From Ectobacillus panaciterrae DSM 19096 (lineage in GTDB: Bacteria > Bacillota > Bacilli > Bacillales > Bacillaceae_G), in contig NZ_KE387246.1 of NCBI RefSeq assembly GCF_000430785.1, positions 175,936-239,935 of the forward strand: 64,000 bases of DNA, given 5' to 3'. The position numbers and the translations under genes are program-made. Positions 7,993-16,359 of this stretch are shown here, one piece after another. The notes under the pieces are model-generated. The model worked only from the letters and a program-made list of their open reading frames with translations. It ran no database searches and was not told the DNA's origin. The stretch's first letter is position 1; each line of letters opens with the position of its first letter.

Positions 7993-9147
7993 ATGAAGGA
8001 TTACCAAATCGTATGGAGGGGGCCGGTACTGGATGCCACAGGATATGGAGCTGCAAGCAGAGAATATGCTTTGGCGTTAGACCGCCAAGGAGTCGATGTT
8101 AAAATTGAAACGTACACATGGGGTTTTTCGTTCACTGGAGTTGACAGATACGAAAAGAAAAGGTTGCGTTATTTAATAAAAAAAGCTTATGCAAGAAATA
8201 AACAGAGGATTTTAATTTATCACACTCCTCCAGGAAATATCGACACAAGAGAAGAAAGGAAAAAGTTCAATTACAGCATTTTGAATACCGTATGGGAAAC
8301 TCCAAAAATCCCTAATAGTTGGCTGCCGATCATCAATAAATTCGATGCTGTGTGCGTCCCATGCTCACAAAATATTGAGGCTATGATAAATAGCGGTGTA
8401 AATGTTCCCGTATTCTTAGTTCCACACGGGGCAGATACGAATAAGTATAAACCTGAAAATGAGAAGCTGCCGTTAGAAGAAGCGGCAGGAAAGTTTATTT
8501 TTGTAGCTGTATTTGATTTTCAACACCGAAAGAATCCTGAAACCTTATTAAAGGCTTATTGGGAGGAGTTTACTTCTAATGATAATGTAGTTTTGGTAAT
8601 CAAAACTTATGGGGACAAGAGTGAAAGAATTACTAATAAGATATTTGAATATAAAAAGAAACTGGGGTTTGGTGATGAAACAGCACCCCTTTTTATTATG
8701 ACAGGCATACTCGGGGAAAGGCAATTCAGAGGAATCTATACACTGGGTAATGCATTTGTTCTTCCTACAAGGGGGGAAGGAGTAGGATTGCCGTTTATTG
8801 AAGCACTATCAAGCGGTATTCCGGTGATAGCTACCGGCTGGGGGGGACAAATGGATTTCTTAAATGAAAAGAATTCCTTCTTGGTCGATTATAAGTTAAG
8901 TCATCCGGGAATCAGCATGAATAGTGAATATGCAATATCGACAGTTTATCGCGATTTGTTTGAAGAGGAAGGACAAATTTGGGCTGAAGCTGATATTGAC
9001 GACTTAAAAAAACAAATGAGATATGCATATGAAAATCCGGATCTTTGCAGACAGAAAGGACTCCAAGGCAGAAGGGATATGCTTCAACTGTCTTGGGATA
9101 AAGCCGGCATCGCATTGAAGCAATTCGTAGAGAAGATAATAGGATAA
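7993..9147 (+). CDS. GT4-like glycosyltransferase
   Basis: A 384-residue protein behind AAGGGGGG. It opens with WRGPVLDATGYGAASREY, then shows VPHGADTNKYKP and a donor-binding lobe with FDFQHRKNPETLLKAY and PTRGEGVGLPFIEALSSG, the E-x7-E signature of GT4 retaining enzymes. The length suits a single-domain GT-B enzyme. Sugar and acceptor cannot be read from sequence. Its own probable sigma-E promoter suggests sporulation-time expression. Confidence 0.85.
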   Translation: MKDYQIVWRGPVLDATGYGAASREYALALDRQGVDVKIETYTWGFSFTGVDRYEKKRLRYLIKKAYARNKQRILIYHTPPGNIDTREERKKFNYSILNTVWETPKIPNSWLPIINKFDAVCVPCSQNIEAMINSGVNVPVFLVPHGADTNKYKPENEKLPLEEAAGKFIFVAVFDFQHRKNPETLLKAYWEEFTSNDNVVLVIKTYGDKSERITNKIFEYKKKLGFGDETAPLFIMTGILGERQFRGIYTLGNAFVLPTRGEGVGLPFIEALSSGIPVIATGWGGQMDFLNEKNSFLVDYKLSHPGISMNSEYAISTVYRDLFEEEGQIWAEADIDDLKKQMRYAYENPDLCRQKGLQGRRDMLQLSWDKAGIALKQFVEKIIG

Positions 9148-9225
9148 TAGGAGAATTTCAAGTAATCGGCCGAAGCCGTCTATTCTATACAAAAATCCTT
9201 ATAGTTTATCCGAAGATGAAAGCCC

Positions 9226-9262
9226 AAAAGGCCATCATGTGATTTCACTGACGGCTTTTTTT
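9226..9262 (+). terminator. Rho-independent terminator
   Basis: AAAAGGCC...GGCTTTT with an inner GTGA/TCAC pairing, followed by a run of eight T. It ends the glycosyltransferase gene at 7993. Confidence 0.65.
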
Positions 9263-9275
9263 TATAAAGTAAAGT

Positions 9276-9483
9276 ATAAAATTTCGTATCAATGCTTCCC
9301 ATTATGTTTCTTCTTTTAAGTACGCTGCTCCCTGCGGCACACAAAAGAATAGACTGCATGTGGAGTCCAATAAACACAGGAGCGGGCATTTTACAGGCTT
9401 TGACCGTCACTATACGCGGCAGGCGCACTATGCCCATCTAAAAAGGACTGAACACGGGCGGTGTTCCCGCGCTCAGTTTTTCT
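9276..9483 (+). repeat. Terminator-bearing repeat, copy F1
   Basis: Starts TAAAATTTC, contains CACTATGCCCATCTAAAAAG and ends in a GC-rich hairpin with a T tract (9440-9483). It shares this plan with 48455-48571 and 61944-62114. Its tail overlaps the last codons of the minus-strand glycosyltransferase that stops at 9473. Confidence 0.65.
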
Positions 9484-10648
9484 TATTGATTACATCATCT
9501 ATTTCCTCTTGCATGCTTTTAGCGATATTGTGCCATGAATAGTTGTCATTAATATATTTTCGTCCGCATGCGGATATCTCTTTTAAGTGTTCTTTATCAA
9601 GGCAAAATTCATTAAGTTTATCTGCGAAGTCTTCTTGTTCCGCGTTAATATAGTGTTTCTTGTCGATAAGGTTTAATCCTCTGACGCCAAATTGCGTAGA
9701 GAACAAAGGGATGCCTGCCGATAAAAATTCAAGGGTTTTTAGGTTAACGCCCGCACCTTTAAACATAGGATTGATGGCAATATCGACACTTGCAAATAAT
9801 TTTAATTTTTCTTTGTTATTGATTCTTCCTAATAGCTTAACATTAGACTTTTTTACCCTTGAAAAAGGGGTACAGCACCCTCCTGCGATAATAAATTCTA
9901 TGTGCGGGCATTTATCTGCGAGATGATGAATGATGTAATGAACTGATTCGACGTTGGGCGGATATTCCGCTCCAATGAAAAAGGCCCTGGTCTTTGCGCT
10001 GAGTGTTGTTGTATTTCGAATCCATTCTTCCGGGTTAATTCCGTTTGGTGCTAACTTTATTTTTACAGGATCCATGTTATACATAGCAGTAAAGCTGTCT
10101 CTTTCTTGCCGAGAAGTAACAAATACTAAATCAGCGTATTCCACTAATCGCTTCTCCAGCTCATAAATAGAAGGAAGAAATTCTCTTGCCTTTTTATTTT
10201 CCCAAATCTGATCTGCCAATACATATTCATGATTATGGCTGTTATAAACTCGTAGTTTATCATCTAGACCAAGATACTGGTCATATCCTAGTAAATAAGG
10301 AGATTCATGAATGATAATATCGCTTTTTTTATATAAGATATCAAAATACTTTTTGTATGAGTTTGAGTATTGTGAAAGCTTAACGTTCATAATCAATGCA
10401 AATTCATAATTATTTTGATTTTGCGCTTCCCTGCCAATCTGATTATGCAAGGAATCCCTTTCGGCCTGATATTCCCTAAATGTGGGGGAAAATTCAACAG
10501 GATGCAGTTGGTGACGGTACGATTGGGATAATAGAGTAATATCGTAATATTGGCTGAGCTTATGATACAGATGGAAGTATCTCAATGTACCGCCGCTTGT
10601 TGGGGGATAAACTGTAGGGAAATGATTTAGGACCAATATTTTTTTCAT
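9473..10648 (-). CDS. GT4-family glycosyltransferase
   Basis: 391 residues from ATG 10648, about 10 bases after AAGGAGG; an upstream TTG in frame lacks a ribosome site. The N-terminus (MKKILVLNHFPTVYPPTSGG) and the C-terminal FIGAEYPPN, LLGRINNKEKL and GAGVNLKTLEFLSAGIPL segments fit GT4 enzymes. It lies 50 bases behind the gene at 10699-11811, probably co-transcribed. Its final codons lie within repeat F1, so the extreme C-terminus may have been replaced when the repeat arrived. Confidence 0.85.
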   Translation of the reverse strand: MKKILVLNHFPTVYPPTSGGTLRYFHLYHKLSQYYDITLLSQSYRHQLHPVEFSPTFREYQAERDSLHNQIGREAQNQNNYEFALIMNVKLSQYSNSYKKYFDILYKKSDIIIHESPYLLGYDQYLGLDDKLRVYNSHNHEYVLADQIWENKKAREFLPSIYELEKRLVEYADLVFVTSRQERDSFTAMYNMDPVKIKLAPNGINPEEWIRNTTTLSAKTRAFFIGAEYPPNVESVHYIIHHLADKCPHIEFIIAGGCCTPFSRVKKSNVKLLGRINNKEKLKLFASVDIAINPMFKGAGVNLKTLEFLSAGIPLFSTQFGVRGLNLIDKKHYINAEQEDFADKLNEFCLDKEHLKEISACGRKYINDNYSWHNIAKSMQEEIDDVINKKN

Positions 10649-10698
10649 TAATATATCCCTCCTTAACAAAGAATTTCATAATGGTGCTCTGACTTATT

Positions 10699-11811
10699 TT
10701 AAGTGGGTACAACACTGCGAAAAACATTTAGTGTTTCCTGAGCGCTCTTTTCCCAAGAGAATGCTTTTACTCTTGTTTGGCCTTTTTCTATTAACTTTGT
10801 TCTTGTCTGCGGATCCAATACTTGGAGCATTTTTAATGCTATATCTTCAGGGGAATCAGGATCGAACAGCAGAGCAGCATCTCCGGCGACCTCAGGAATA
10901 CTTCCCCCATTGGAACAAACGATAGGAGTTTGTGTTCTCATTGCCTCCACCAAAGGGATGCCAAATCCTTCAAAAAGAGAAGGGAACACTAAAAAGCTAG
11001 CGTTATAGTAAAGATAGGGCATTTCCTGCTGCGGGACATATCCCAATATTTTTACTTGTTTCCCTAAAGTGTGATCCCTCAGGAATTTGACAACAGACTG
11101 ATAAATCATATTCTCTTTATAGGTATAACCAGTAAGCACAAGGGGAATTGGCTTTTTATGTTTATCCCGAAGATGAATAAGTGCTGTAAGAAGATTGTGA
11201 TGATTTTTGTGCGGGTTATAACTCGCGGGATATAGCGCGTATACATCAGGTAACTTGTATTTGGCTTTGATTTTTGCCTTGAGTCTCCTGTTTGGAGACT
11301 TGCAAAATACGTTTGATGTATCCTGATAGATAGCATGAATTTTCTCTTCGGGAATGTGGAGTCGATCGGCAATCGATTTTTTAGAGAATTCAGAAACGGT
11401 GATTACGGCATCGAAGGATGGGGCAAAAGTTCTATAGTATTGATTATTAAATTCTAATCCCCCAGAAACAAACTCGGGGTAAAATGCATGGAGAACGTCA
11501 TGGATGGTTACCACGGTCGGGATGGGAATATCCGAAAGATATGACCTGTGCAGGGGGCAAAACCATAGGTCTAATTGACACCGGTGTATAGCTTCATAAA
11601 TTTTCGATGACTCATCTGCTTTCTTTAATATGACTTTCTTTATTTGATTGATCTGATCAGGAAACATGCCGCTGTTTGGGTCAGTAAGGAAGAGGAATAA
11701 CTCTAATTTATCGTCCTTGTTGGCTAAAAACCAAATTAGATTTTTCAAGTACTGTTCTACTCCGCCAAATCTATCCTGTGAAAGCCCTAATAAGTTAACC
11801 CCGATCTTCAT
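10699..11811 (-). CDS. GT4-family glycosyltransferase (mannosyltransferase-like)
   Basis: 370 residues, ATG 11811 behind GGAAAGGAG. N-terminal GGVEQYLKNL and C-terminal YPASYNPHKNHHNLL, GYVPQQEMPYLY and PSLFEGFGIPLVEAM are classic for WbaZ/MtfB-like mannosyl- or rhamnosyltransferases of GT4. The ManC-type gene diverging at 12007 supports GDP-mannose as donor, by context only. A good sigma-E-like -10 (CATACAAT on the minus strand, 11853-11846) lies upstream without a convincing -35. Confidence 0.85.
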   Translation of the reverse strand: MKIGVNLLGLSQDRFGGVEQYLKNLIWFLANKDDKLELFLFLTDPNSGMFPDQINQIKKVILKKADESSKIYEAIHRCQLDLWFCPLHRSYLSDIPIPTVVTIHDVLHAFYPEFVSGGLEFNNQYYRTFAPSFDAVITVSEFSKKSIADRLHIPEEKIHAIYQDTSNVFCKSPNRRLKAKIKAKYKLPDVYALYPASYNPHKNHHNLLTALIHLRDKHKKPIPLVLTGYTYKENMIYQSVVKFLRDHTLGKQVKILGYVPQQEMPYLYYNASFLVFPSLFEGFGIPLVEAMRTQTPIVCSNGGSIPEVAGDAALLFDPDSPEDIALKMLQVLDPQTRTKLIEKGQTRVKAFSWEKSAQETLNVFRSVVPT

Positions 11812-12006
11812 ATATTGACTCCTTTCCTCTGTTCACGAATACACTATTGTATGTATATTGCATAACGATGACATGGTTACAAGATGATAAATGAAATTGA
11901 AGTGTAAATTTCCGAACAAGTATGCTTCTTACGCCTATTTATACACACATTACACAACACTTAAATACAATGTAGGTAAAGTTTTCAAGGCAAAAGGATG
12001 TCATAT

Positions 12007-13428
12007 ATGAAACTCATATTGTTATCTGGCGGTTCGGGAAAAAGACTATGGCCGCTCTCGAATAAATCGAGACCGAAGCAGTTTTTAAAAATACTTAGAA
12101 ATAAAAAAAATAATCAGCTTGAATCAATGGTACAAAGGGTATGGAATCAATTAAGGTCAGTGAATCTGGAGAATTCGACATATGTAGCTATCGGTAAGGC
12201 TCAAATAGGAATATTACAAAATCAGTTAGGAAGTGACATCCCGATTATTATTGAACCGGAAATGAGGGATACATTTCCGGCTGTCGCGTTGGCTGCTTCT
12301 TTCTTATATTCTAAAGTCAATATTCCTTTAGATGAGATTGTTTGCGTGTTGCCAACCGATTCTTACGTTGACGAACAATTTTATATGAAAATAAAGGATT
12401 TAGAGAACGTATTGATCGATAGCGGAGCAGACCTAGCTTTAGTAGGTACAAAACCTGCTTTCCCGTCTGAAAAGTATGGGTATATTATTCCCGAACAAAG
12501 ACAAGAAAGTTTAGAACTTCCTTATGTTACTGTGAAAGGTTTTAAAGAAAAGCCGAGTAAGAACCAAGCCGAAAAGCTAATTCAAGATAAAGCTTTTTGG
12601 AATTGCGGGGTATTTGCATTTAAACTTTCTTATGTAATATCTATATTGCATAAGAATGGATGGCCTATTAAATATGAAGAGTTAATCGAGCAATATGGGC
12701 AACTGCCGAAAGTAAGTTTTGATTATGAGGTATTGGAGAAATCAAATAATATTGTGATGGTTGAGTACGAGGGAATATGGAAGGATTTAGGGACATGGAA
12801 TACGTTGGCAGAAGAGATAGATGAGTGTCTATTAGGAGAAGGAATGATTCATCATTCTGCCAATACAAATGTCATTAATGAATTAAATACACCTGTGGTG
12901 GTATTAGGATTATCAAATATTATTGTTGTAAGAAGTCCAGATGGGATTTTAATTTCCGATAAATCAAAAAGTACAGAATTAAAGGGACTCATCAAATATG
13001 CAGATGAAAGACCAATGTATGAAGAACGCCACTGGGGTTGGTATCGTGTACTCGATTATTCTAAAATTGAACCGGGAAGAGAGGCATTGACTAAGAAAAT
13101 AGCCATTCAGAGTGGAAAGAATATAAGTTACCAGTCACATAATAAAAGGCGGGAGGTATGGACAATTATTTCCGGAGAAGGAGCGTTTGTCCTTGATGAT
13201 AAATTATTTCATGTAAAGCCGGATGATGTATTAGAGATTCCAATAGGTGCAAAACATAGTATTAAAGCTATTACTGACCTTGAATTGATTGAAGTGCAAA
13301 TTGGAAGTGAATTGATAGAGGAAGACATCTCTGTAATTTGTGTATCTTGGGAAGAGATAGAGGAATATTTATCTTTTGTAGGCGAGAGGACCCCATCCTC
13401 AAGGAATGAGAAGGGCGCAGCCCAATGA
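12007..13428 (+). CDS. manC: Mannose-1-phosphate guanylyltransferase / phosphomannose isomerase type II
   Basis: 473 residues from ATG 12007, preferred over ATG 11998 because AAAGGA is then correctly spaced. The N-terminus MKLILLSGGSGKRLWPLS and RPKQF (residues 22-26) are the GDP-mannose pyrophosphorylase signature. The last 110 residues form a cupin (QSHNKRREVWTIISGEGAF, then IPIGAKHSIKA) as in bifunctional AlgA/XanB/ManC. The enzyme makes GDP-mannose. It is divergent from the glycosyltransferase at 10699-11811. Whether the isomerase half is active cannot be judged here. Confidence 0.9.
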   Translation: MKLILLSGGSGKRLWPLSNKSRPKQFLKILRNKKNNQLESMVQRVWNQLRSVNLENSTYVAIGKAQIGILQNQLGSDIPIIIEPEMRDTFPAVALAASFLYSKVNIPLDEIVCVLPTDSYVDEQFYMKIKDLENVLIDSGADLALVGTKPAFPSEKYGYIIPEQRQESLELPYVTVKGFKEKPSKNQAEKLIQDKAFWNCGVFAFKLSYVISILHKNGWPIKYEELIEQYGQLPKVSFDYEVLEKSNNIVMVEYEGIWKDLGTWNTLAEEIDECLLGEGMIHHSANTNVINELNTPVVVLGLSNIIVVRSPDGILISDKSKSTELKGLIKYADERPMYEERHWGWYRVLDYSKIEPGREALTKKIAIQSGKNISYQSHNKRREVWTIISGEGAFVLDDKLFHVKPDDVLEIPIGAKHSIKAITDLELIEVQIGSELIEEDISVICVSWEEIEEYLSFVGERTPSSRNEKGAAQ

Positions 13429-13451
13429 GTAGGGTGGGGATGAATCGCCTT

Positions 13452-13627
13452 CAGACAAGGGATGGCTATGTACCATCCCGATTGTCTGACTGTTCGAGTT
13501 TTGTTGATAATGGTATAGAAGAGCTCTCTCCCCTCTTTCTGTTGTAAAGAAGAGGGGGAGTTATCCAACCAGTTGACAAAATTATTTTTCAATAGTCTGG
13601 AAATAGACCGCTTGAAGCGGTCTATTT
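13452..13627. other. Three consecutive strong hairpins
   Basis: Hairpin 1 (13452-13488): CAGACAAGGGATGG pairs with CCATCCC and TTGTCTG, 14 bp with a 2-base bulge. Hairpin 2 (about 13526-13560): TCTCCCCTCTT with AAGAGGGGGAG. Hairpin 3 (13601-13627): an 11-bp stem AAATAGACCGC/GCGGTCTATTT with a 5-base loop. None has a long T tract. They fill the gap between manC and the methyltransferase gene. Confidence 0.6.
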
Positions 13628-13749
13628 GGCATGGATTGAGCAGGTACAATGGTTTAACAATGGTCTGGTCTTGTTCACATAACATATTTAACTGCTCCTT
13701 ACATAAATTAGAACAGGAAGGTTATGAAATAAGCTAAGGGAGGATGGAA

Positions 13750-14418
13750 ATGTCAGTATTTAATAAGGCGTACTTTCAATGGCAGCATCTTGCTGCTTTA
13801 CGTTCAGCTGAAGAAGTTGTACCGGATATTATTAGGCTTATTCAGCCTAAATCCGTTATTGATATTGGGTGCGGTATCGGTTCTTGGCTAAGTGTTTTTC
13901 AGAAATACGGTATTGAGGATATTAAGGGCATTGACGGACCTTACATTAATAAAAATTTGCTGCGAATTCCAGAAGATAAATTTATGAAAATGGATTTAAC
14001 AAATCCTGTGACAGCTGACCGATCTTACGATTTAGTTTTATGTCTGGAAGTGGCAGAGTGTCTCCCATATGAAGGCAGTAAACGCTTCATAGACTATCTT
14101 GTTCAACTGGGACCGGTTATCCTTTTCTCGGCTGCAATTCCATATCAAGGAGGAATAGGACATATAAACGAACAGTGGGCTGAATTTTGGGCTAGATACT
14201 TCTTGATTTATGGATATGAACCAGTAGATTATATTAGGGAAAAAGTATGGAATAATCCTCGAGTTGACTGGTGGTATGCACAAAATATGATTTTATATGT
14301 ACGGGAGGATTATTTACATCAACATAGCGAGTTAAAGCAAGCGTTTAAGCGTACCATGTTCCATCAATTGACAAGGATCCATCCCAAAAACTATATAAGA
14401 TTTATTAATAGTCAATAA
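13750..14418 (+). CDS. Class I SAM-dependent methyltransferase
   Basis: 222 residues from ATG 13750, 6 bases after GGGAGG; the earlier ATG at 13744 touches that site. Motif I is VIDIGCGIGSW (residues 36-46), with KGIDGPY as the acidic strand-2 end and YDLVLCLEVAE as motif II. Small methyltransferases like this often modify a sugar or a glycan end. It is followed by a glycosyltransferase gene 23 bases on, suggesting co-transcription. A sigma-K-like CATAAATTA precedes it, but its upstream AC is 18 bases away. Confidence 0.8.
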   Translation: MSVFNKAYFQWQHLAALRSAEEVVPDIIRLIQPKSVIDIGCGIGSWLSVFQKYGIEDIKGIDGPYINKNLLRIPEDKFMKMDLTNPVTADRSYDLVLCLEVAECLPYEGSKRFIDYLVQLGPVILFSAAIPYQGGIGHINEQWAEFWARYFLIYGYEPVDYIREKVWNNPRVDWWYAQNMILYVREDYLHQHSELKQAFKRTMFHQLTRIHPKNYIRFINSQ

Positions 14419-14441
14419 ATAGTTATTTGGAGGTGTTTATT

Positions 14442-15230
14442 ATTATTTATTTTGTAATTGTGGCTTACAGAAGCGAGGAAGTTCTTAAAGAGCAAATTGA
14501 AAATGTAAAATATTATAATCCGGGTTGTGAGGTGGTTTTATTCAATGGGGGGGAAGATGAAAACTTTGCCAAGCATTTAGGGGTTCCAATATGTCCTTAC
14601 AGTAGAAAGCTTGTTTACGGAAAAGCAGCTGCCTTTTTGTATTTTACTATGAGGTGGTTAAAAGAAGAGAATATCGAATTTGATTATCTTGTAAATCTTG
14701 ATCCTGATATGATTTTTATAAATTATGGATTTGAGGAGTATGTGCGAACCTATATGGACGGTTATGATTGTATGGGAGGGCACATGAATATTTTAAATAC
14801 TCCGCATGATACACCGCATATACAGCCAACTGATGATATGTGGAGAGAATGGGATTATTGGAAGCCCTTTTTTAATACGGAATACTTTGTAAGATATTTA
14901 AATCCAGGGCAGGTGTATACCAAGAGTATTTTGGAAAAAATCTTGCAATCTACCGATTTGAATGTGTTAGAGAAGATGTGGAGCGAAACGAAAGTACATG
15001 CAATTGAGGAGATGATTTGGCCAACTTTAGTGATGGCACTTGGAGGGAAATGCAGGGATTATCAGTTTACCTATGATTATCCTCTTGACCAAATACGATG
15101 GAGGCCGTATTTCAGTATTGCTGAAATTTTGGAAAAACAAAAGCTTTCTTTCTTTTGGGTCCACCCAGTTACAGAGAATGTTCTTTTGGAATATTGTAAA
15201 TGGCATATGAATAATGAAAGGCCCTTGTGA
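14442..15230 (+). CDS. Putative GT-A-type glycosyltransferase with probable AUU start
   Basis: About 262 residues. LVNLDPDMIF has the DxD metal/nucleotide-sugar motif of GT-A enzymes, and IYFVIVAYRSEEVL is a typical N-terminal strand. A strong GGAGGTG at 14429-14435 is followed in frame by ATT codons at 14439, 14442 and 14445 with no ATG, GTG or TTG at proper spacing. The nearest conventional starts are a TTG at 14427 that overlaps the ribosome site and a GTG at 14460 that is too far. I therefore place the start at ATT 14442. A mutated ATG is the alternative. Family assignment below GT-A is not possible by eye. Confidence 0.65.
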   Translation: MIYFVIVAYRSEEVLKEQIENVKYYNPGCEVVLFNGGEDENFAKHLGVPICPYSRKLVYGKAAAFLYFTMRWLKEENIEFDYLVNLDPDMIFINYGFEEYVRTYMDGYDCMGGHMNILNTPHDTPHIQPTDDMWREWDYWKPFFNTEYFVRYLNPGQVYTKSILEKILQSTDLNVLEKMWSETKVHAIEEMIWPTLVMALGGKCRDYQFTYDYPLDQIRWRPYFSIAEILEKQKLSFFWVHPVTENVLLEYCKWHMNNERPL

Positions 15231-15385
15231 AGCTCTAGGAACTTCTCGATGTTACTTATTTTTTCTGTAGATACATTGCCTGCTCTGATGATTGTTGTTT
15301 CTGTCATACGTAAAAGTTCAGAAGAGGAATGTGAGCCGGCCCTGCCACGCCTGTAATAAGAATTGTTTTAGCCAAACTATTCATC
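15215..15385 (-). pseudogene. Remnant of an ATP-grasp (CarB-like) gene
   Basis: On the minus strand ATG 15385 opens MNSLAKTILITGVAGPA, resembling the start of CarB-like ATP-grasp enzymes found in polysaccharide clusters. It soon stops; another frame then reads ELLRMTETTIIRAGNVSTEK. The two pieces look like the ends of a gene whose middle was deleted. The family assignment is tentative. Confidence 0.35.
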
Positions 15386-15463
15386 TCATGTTGGAAAGTC
15401 GATAAATACAACATCATAACCATTATATATAATTTATAGCTAGAGGTGAGAGCGGAATTTTAC

Positions 15464-15492
15464 GAATACTCTTTCTTGCAAAATCATACATT
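15464..15492 (+). promoter_or_regulatory. Candidate sigma-E promoter
   Basis: GAATACT (15464-15470), exactly 14 bases, then CATACATT (15485-15492). The -10 is a perfect CATACAnT and the -35 matches KMATATT at 6 of 7 positions. It lies 60 bases before the GT2 gene. Confidence 0.55.
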
Positions 15493-15552
15493 CCGTAGTA
15501 ACTACCCACGTTGTATATTTAAATCCAAAGGGGAAGTGACAGGAGTGGTTTG

Positions 15553-16293
15553 ATGATTTCAATCATTGTATGCACAAAGCGTGAACGTGCTATGCAAAAT
15601 GTTTTTGAAAACTACGAACGTCAGCAATACGAGGAAAAAGAGTTAATTATTGTACTGAATTATGATCGCATGAATATTAATAATTGGAAAAAAGAGGCGG
15701 ATAAATATAAGAATGTTTCTGTATTCCAATTGCCACAGCAAACTACCTTAGGAGAATGTTATAACTTTGCTATACCGAAAGCCCGCTATCCTTATATTGC
15801 CAAGTTTGATGATGATGACTACTATTCTCCTTATTATTTATCAGAAGCTGCCAGAGGATTCGAAGAGAGTGGTGCTGCTGTGGTAGGAAAGAGCACTGTA
15901 TTCATTTACTATATTGGCCGGGCTTTCCTCACTATTTTCAACGAAGGCAAAGAATTTGTTCATATACGTGGAGAGAAAGAATTATATAAGAAATATTTGC
16001 CCGGAGCTACACTGGTATTTAAAAAAGATATTTACCCGGCAATTTCATTTGAACATATAAATGTCGGAGAAGACACAATGTTTTTAGAAGCATGCTTAAA
16101 GCAGGGGCTTCCGGCGTATAGTACTTCAAGATACAACTATGTATATCTTCGTTATCCGCAAACAACTCATCATACCTCAACGTTTCAGGAATACAAGCTG
16201 TTTGAACGGTCAAAACCACTTTGTCAAACAAGGAATTTCCAGGGGATGATTACCTCTCCTGTTGATGACATTTTTAATAAAGGAGAAATGTAA
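15553..16293 (+). CDS. GT2-family glycosyltransferase
   Basis: 246 residues from ATG 15553 (AGGAG seven bases upstream). The N-terminus MISIIVCTKRERAMQNV and the acidic stretch FDDDDYYS (D86-D89) are those of inverting GT-A family 2 enzymes. LPGATLVFKKDIYP and INVGEDTMFLEACLK resemble the acceptor side of rhamnosyl- and galactosyltransferases acting on spore or cell-wall glycans. The sigma-E promoter candidate upstream suggests mother-cell expression. It is the last glycosyltransferase before the coat-protein genes. Confidence 0.85.
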   Translation: MISIIVCTKRERAMQNVFENYERQQYEEKELIIVLNYDRMNINNWKKEADKYKNVSVFQLPQQTTLGECYNFAIPKARYPYIAKFDDDDYYSPYYLSEAARGFEESGAAVVGKSTVFIYYIGRAFLTIFNEGKEFVHIRGEKELYKKYLPGATLVFKKDIYPAISFEHINVGEDTMFLEACLKQGLPAYSTSRYNYVYLRYPQTTHHTSTFQEYKLFERSKPLCQTRNFQGMITSPVDDIFNKGEM

Positions 16294-16359
16294 GAAATAT
16301 TTTTTTCTTTATGCAAGCATATATTGTATACAGAATTAAAGGATGCAGGAGGGAGAGAC

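Noticed and set aside
11943-11971. Sigma-E promoter before manC
   Set aside because: AATACAAT resembles the -10, but the sequence 14 bases upstream (ACACACA) has no -35 likeness.
16300-16340. Sigma-K or sigma-E promoter before the CotO-like gene
   Set aside because: CATATATTG and TATACAGA come close but neither the -10 nor the spacing fits either consensus.
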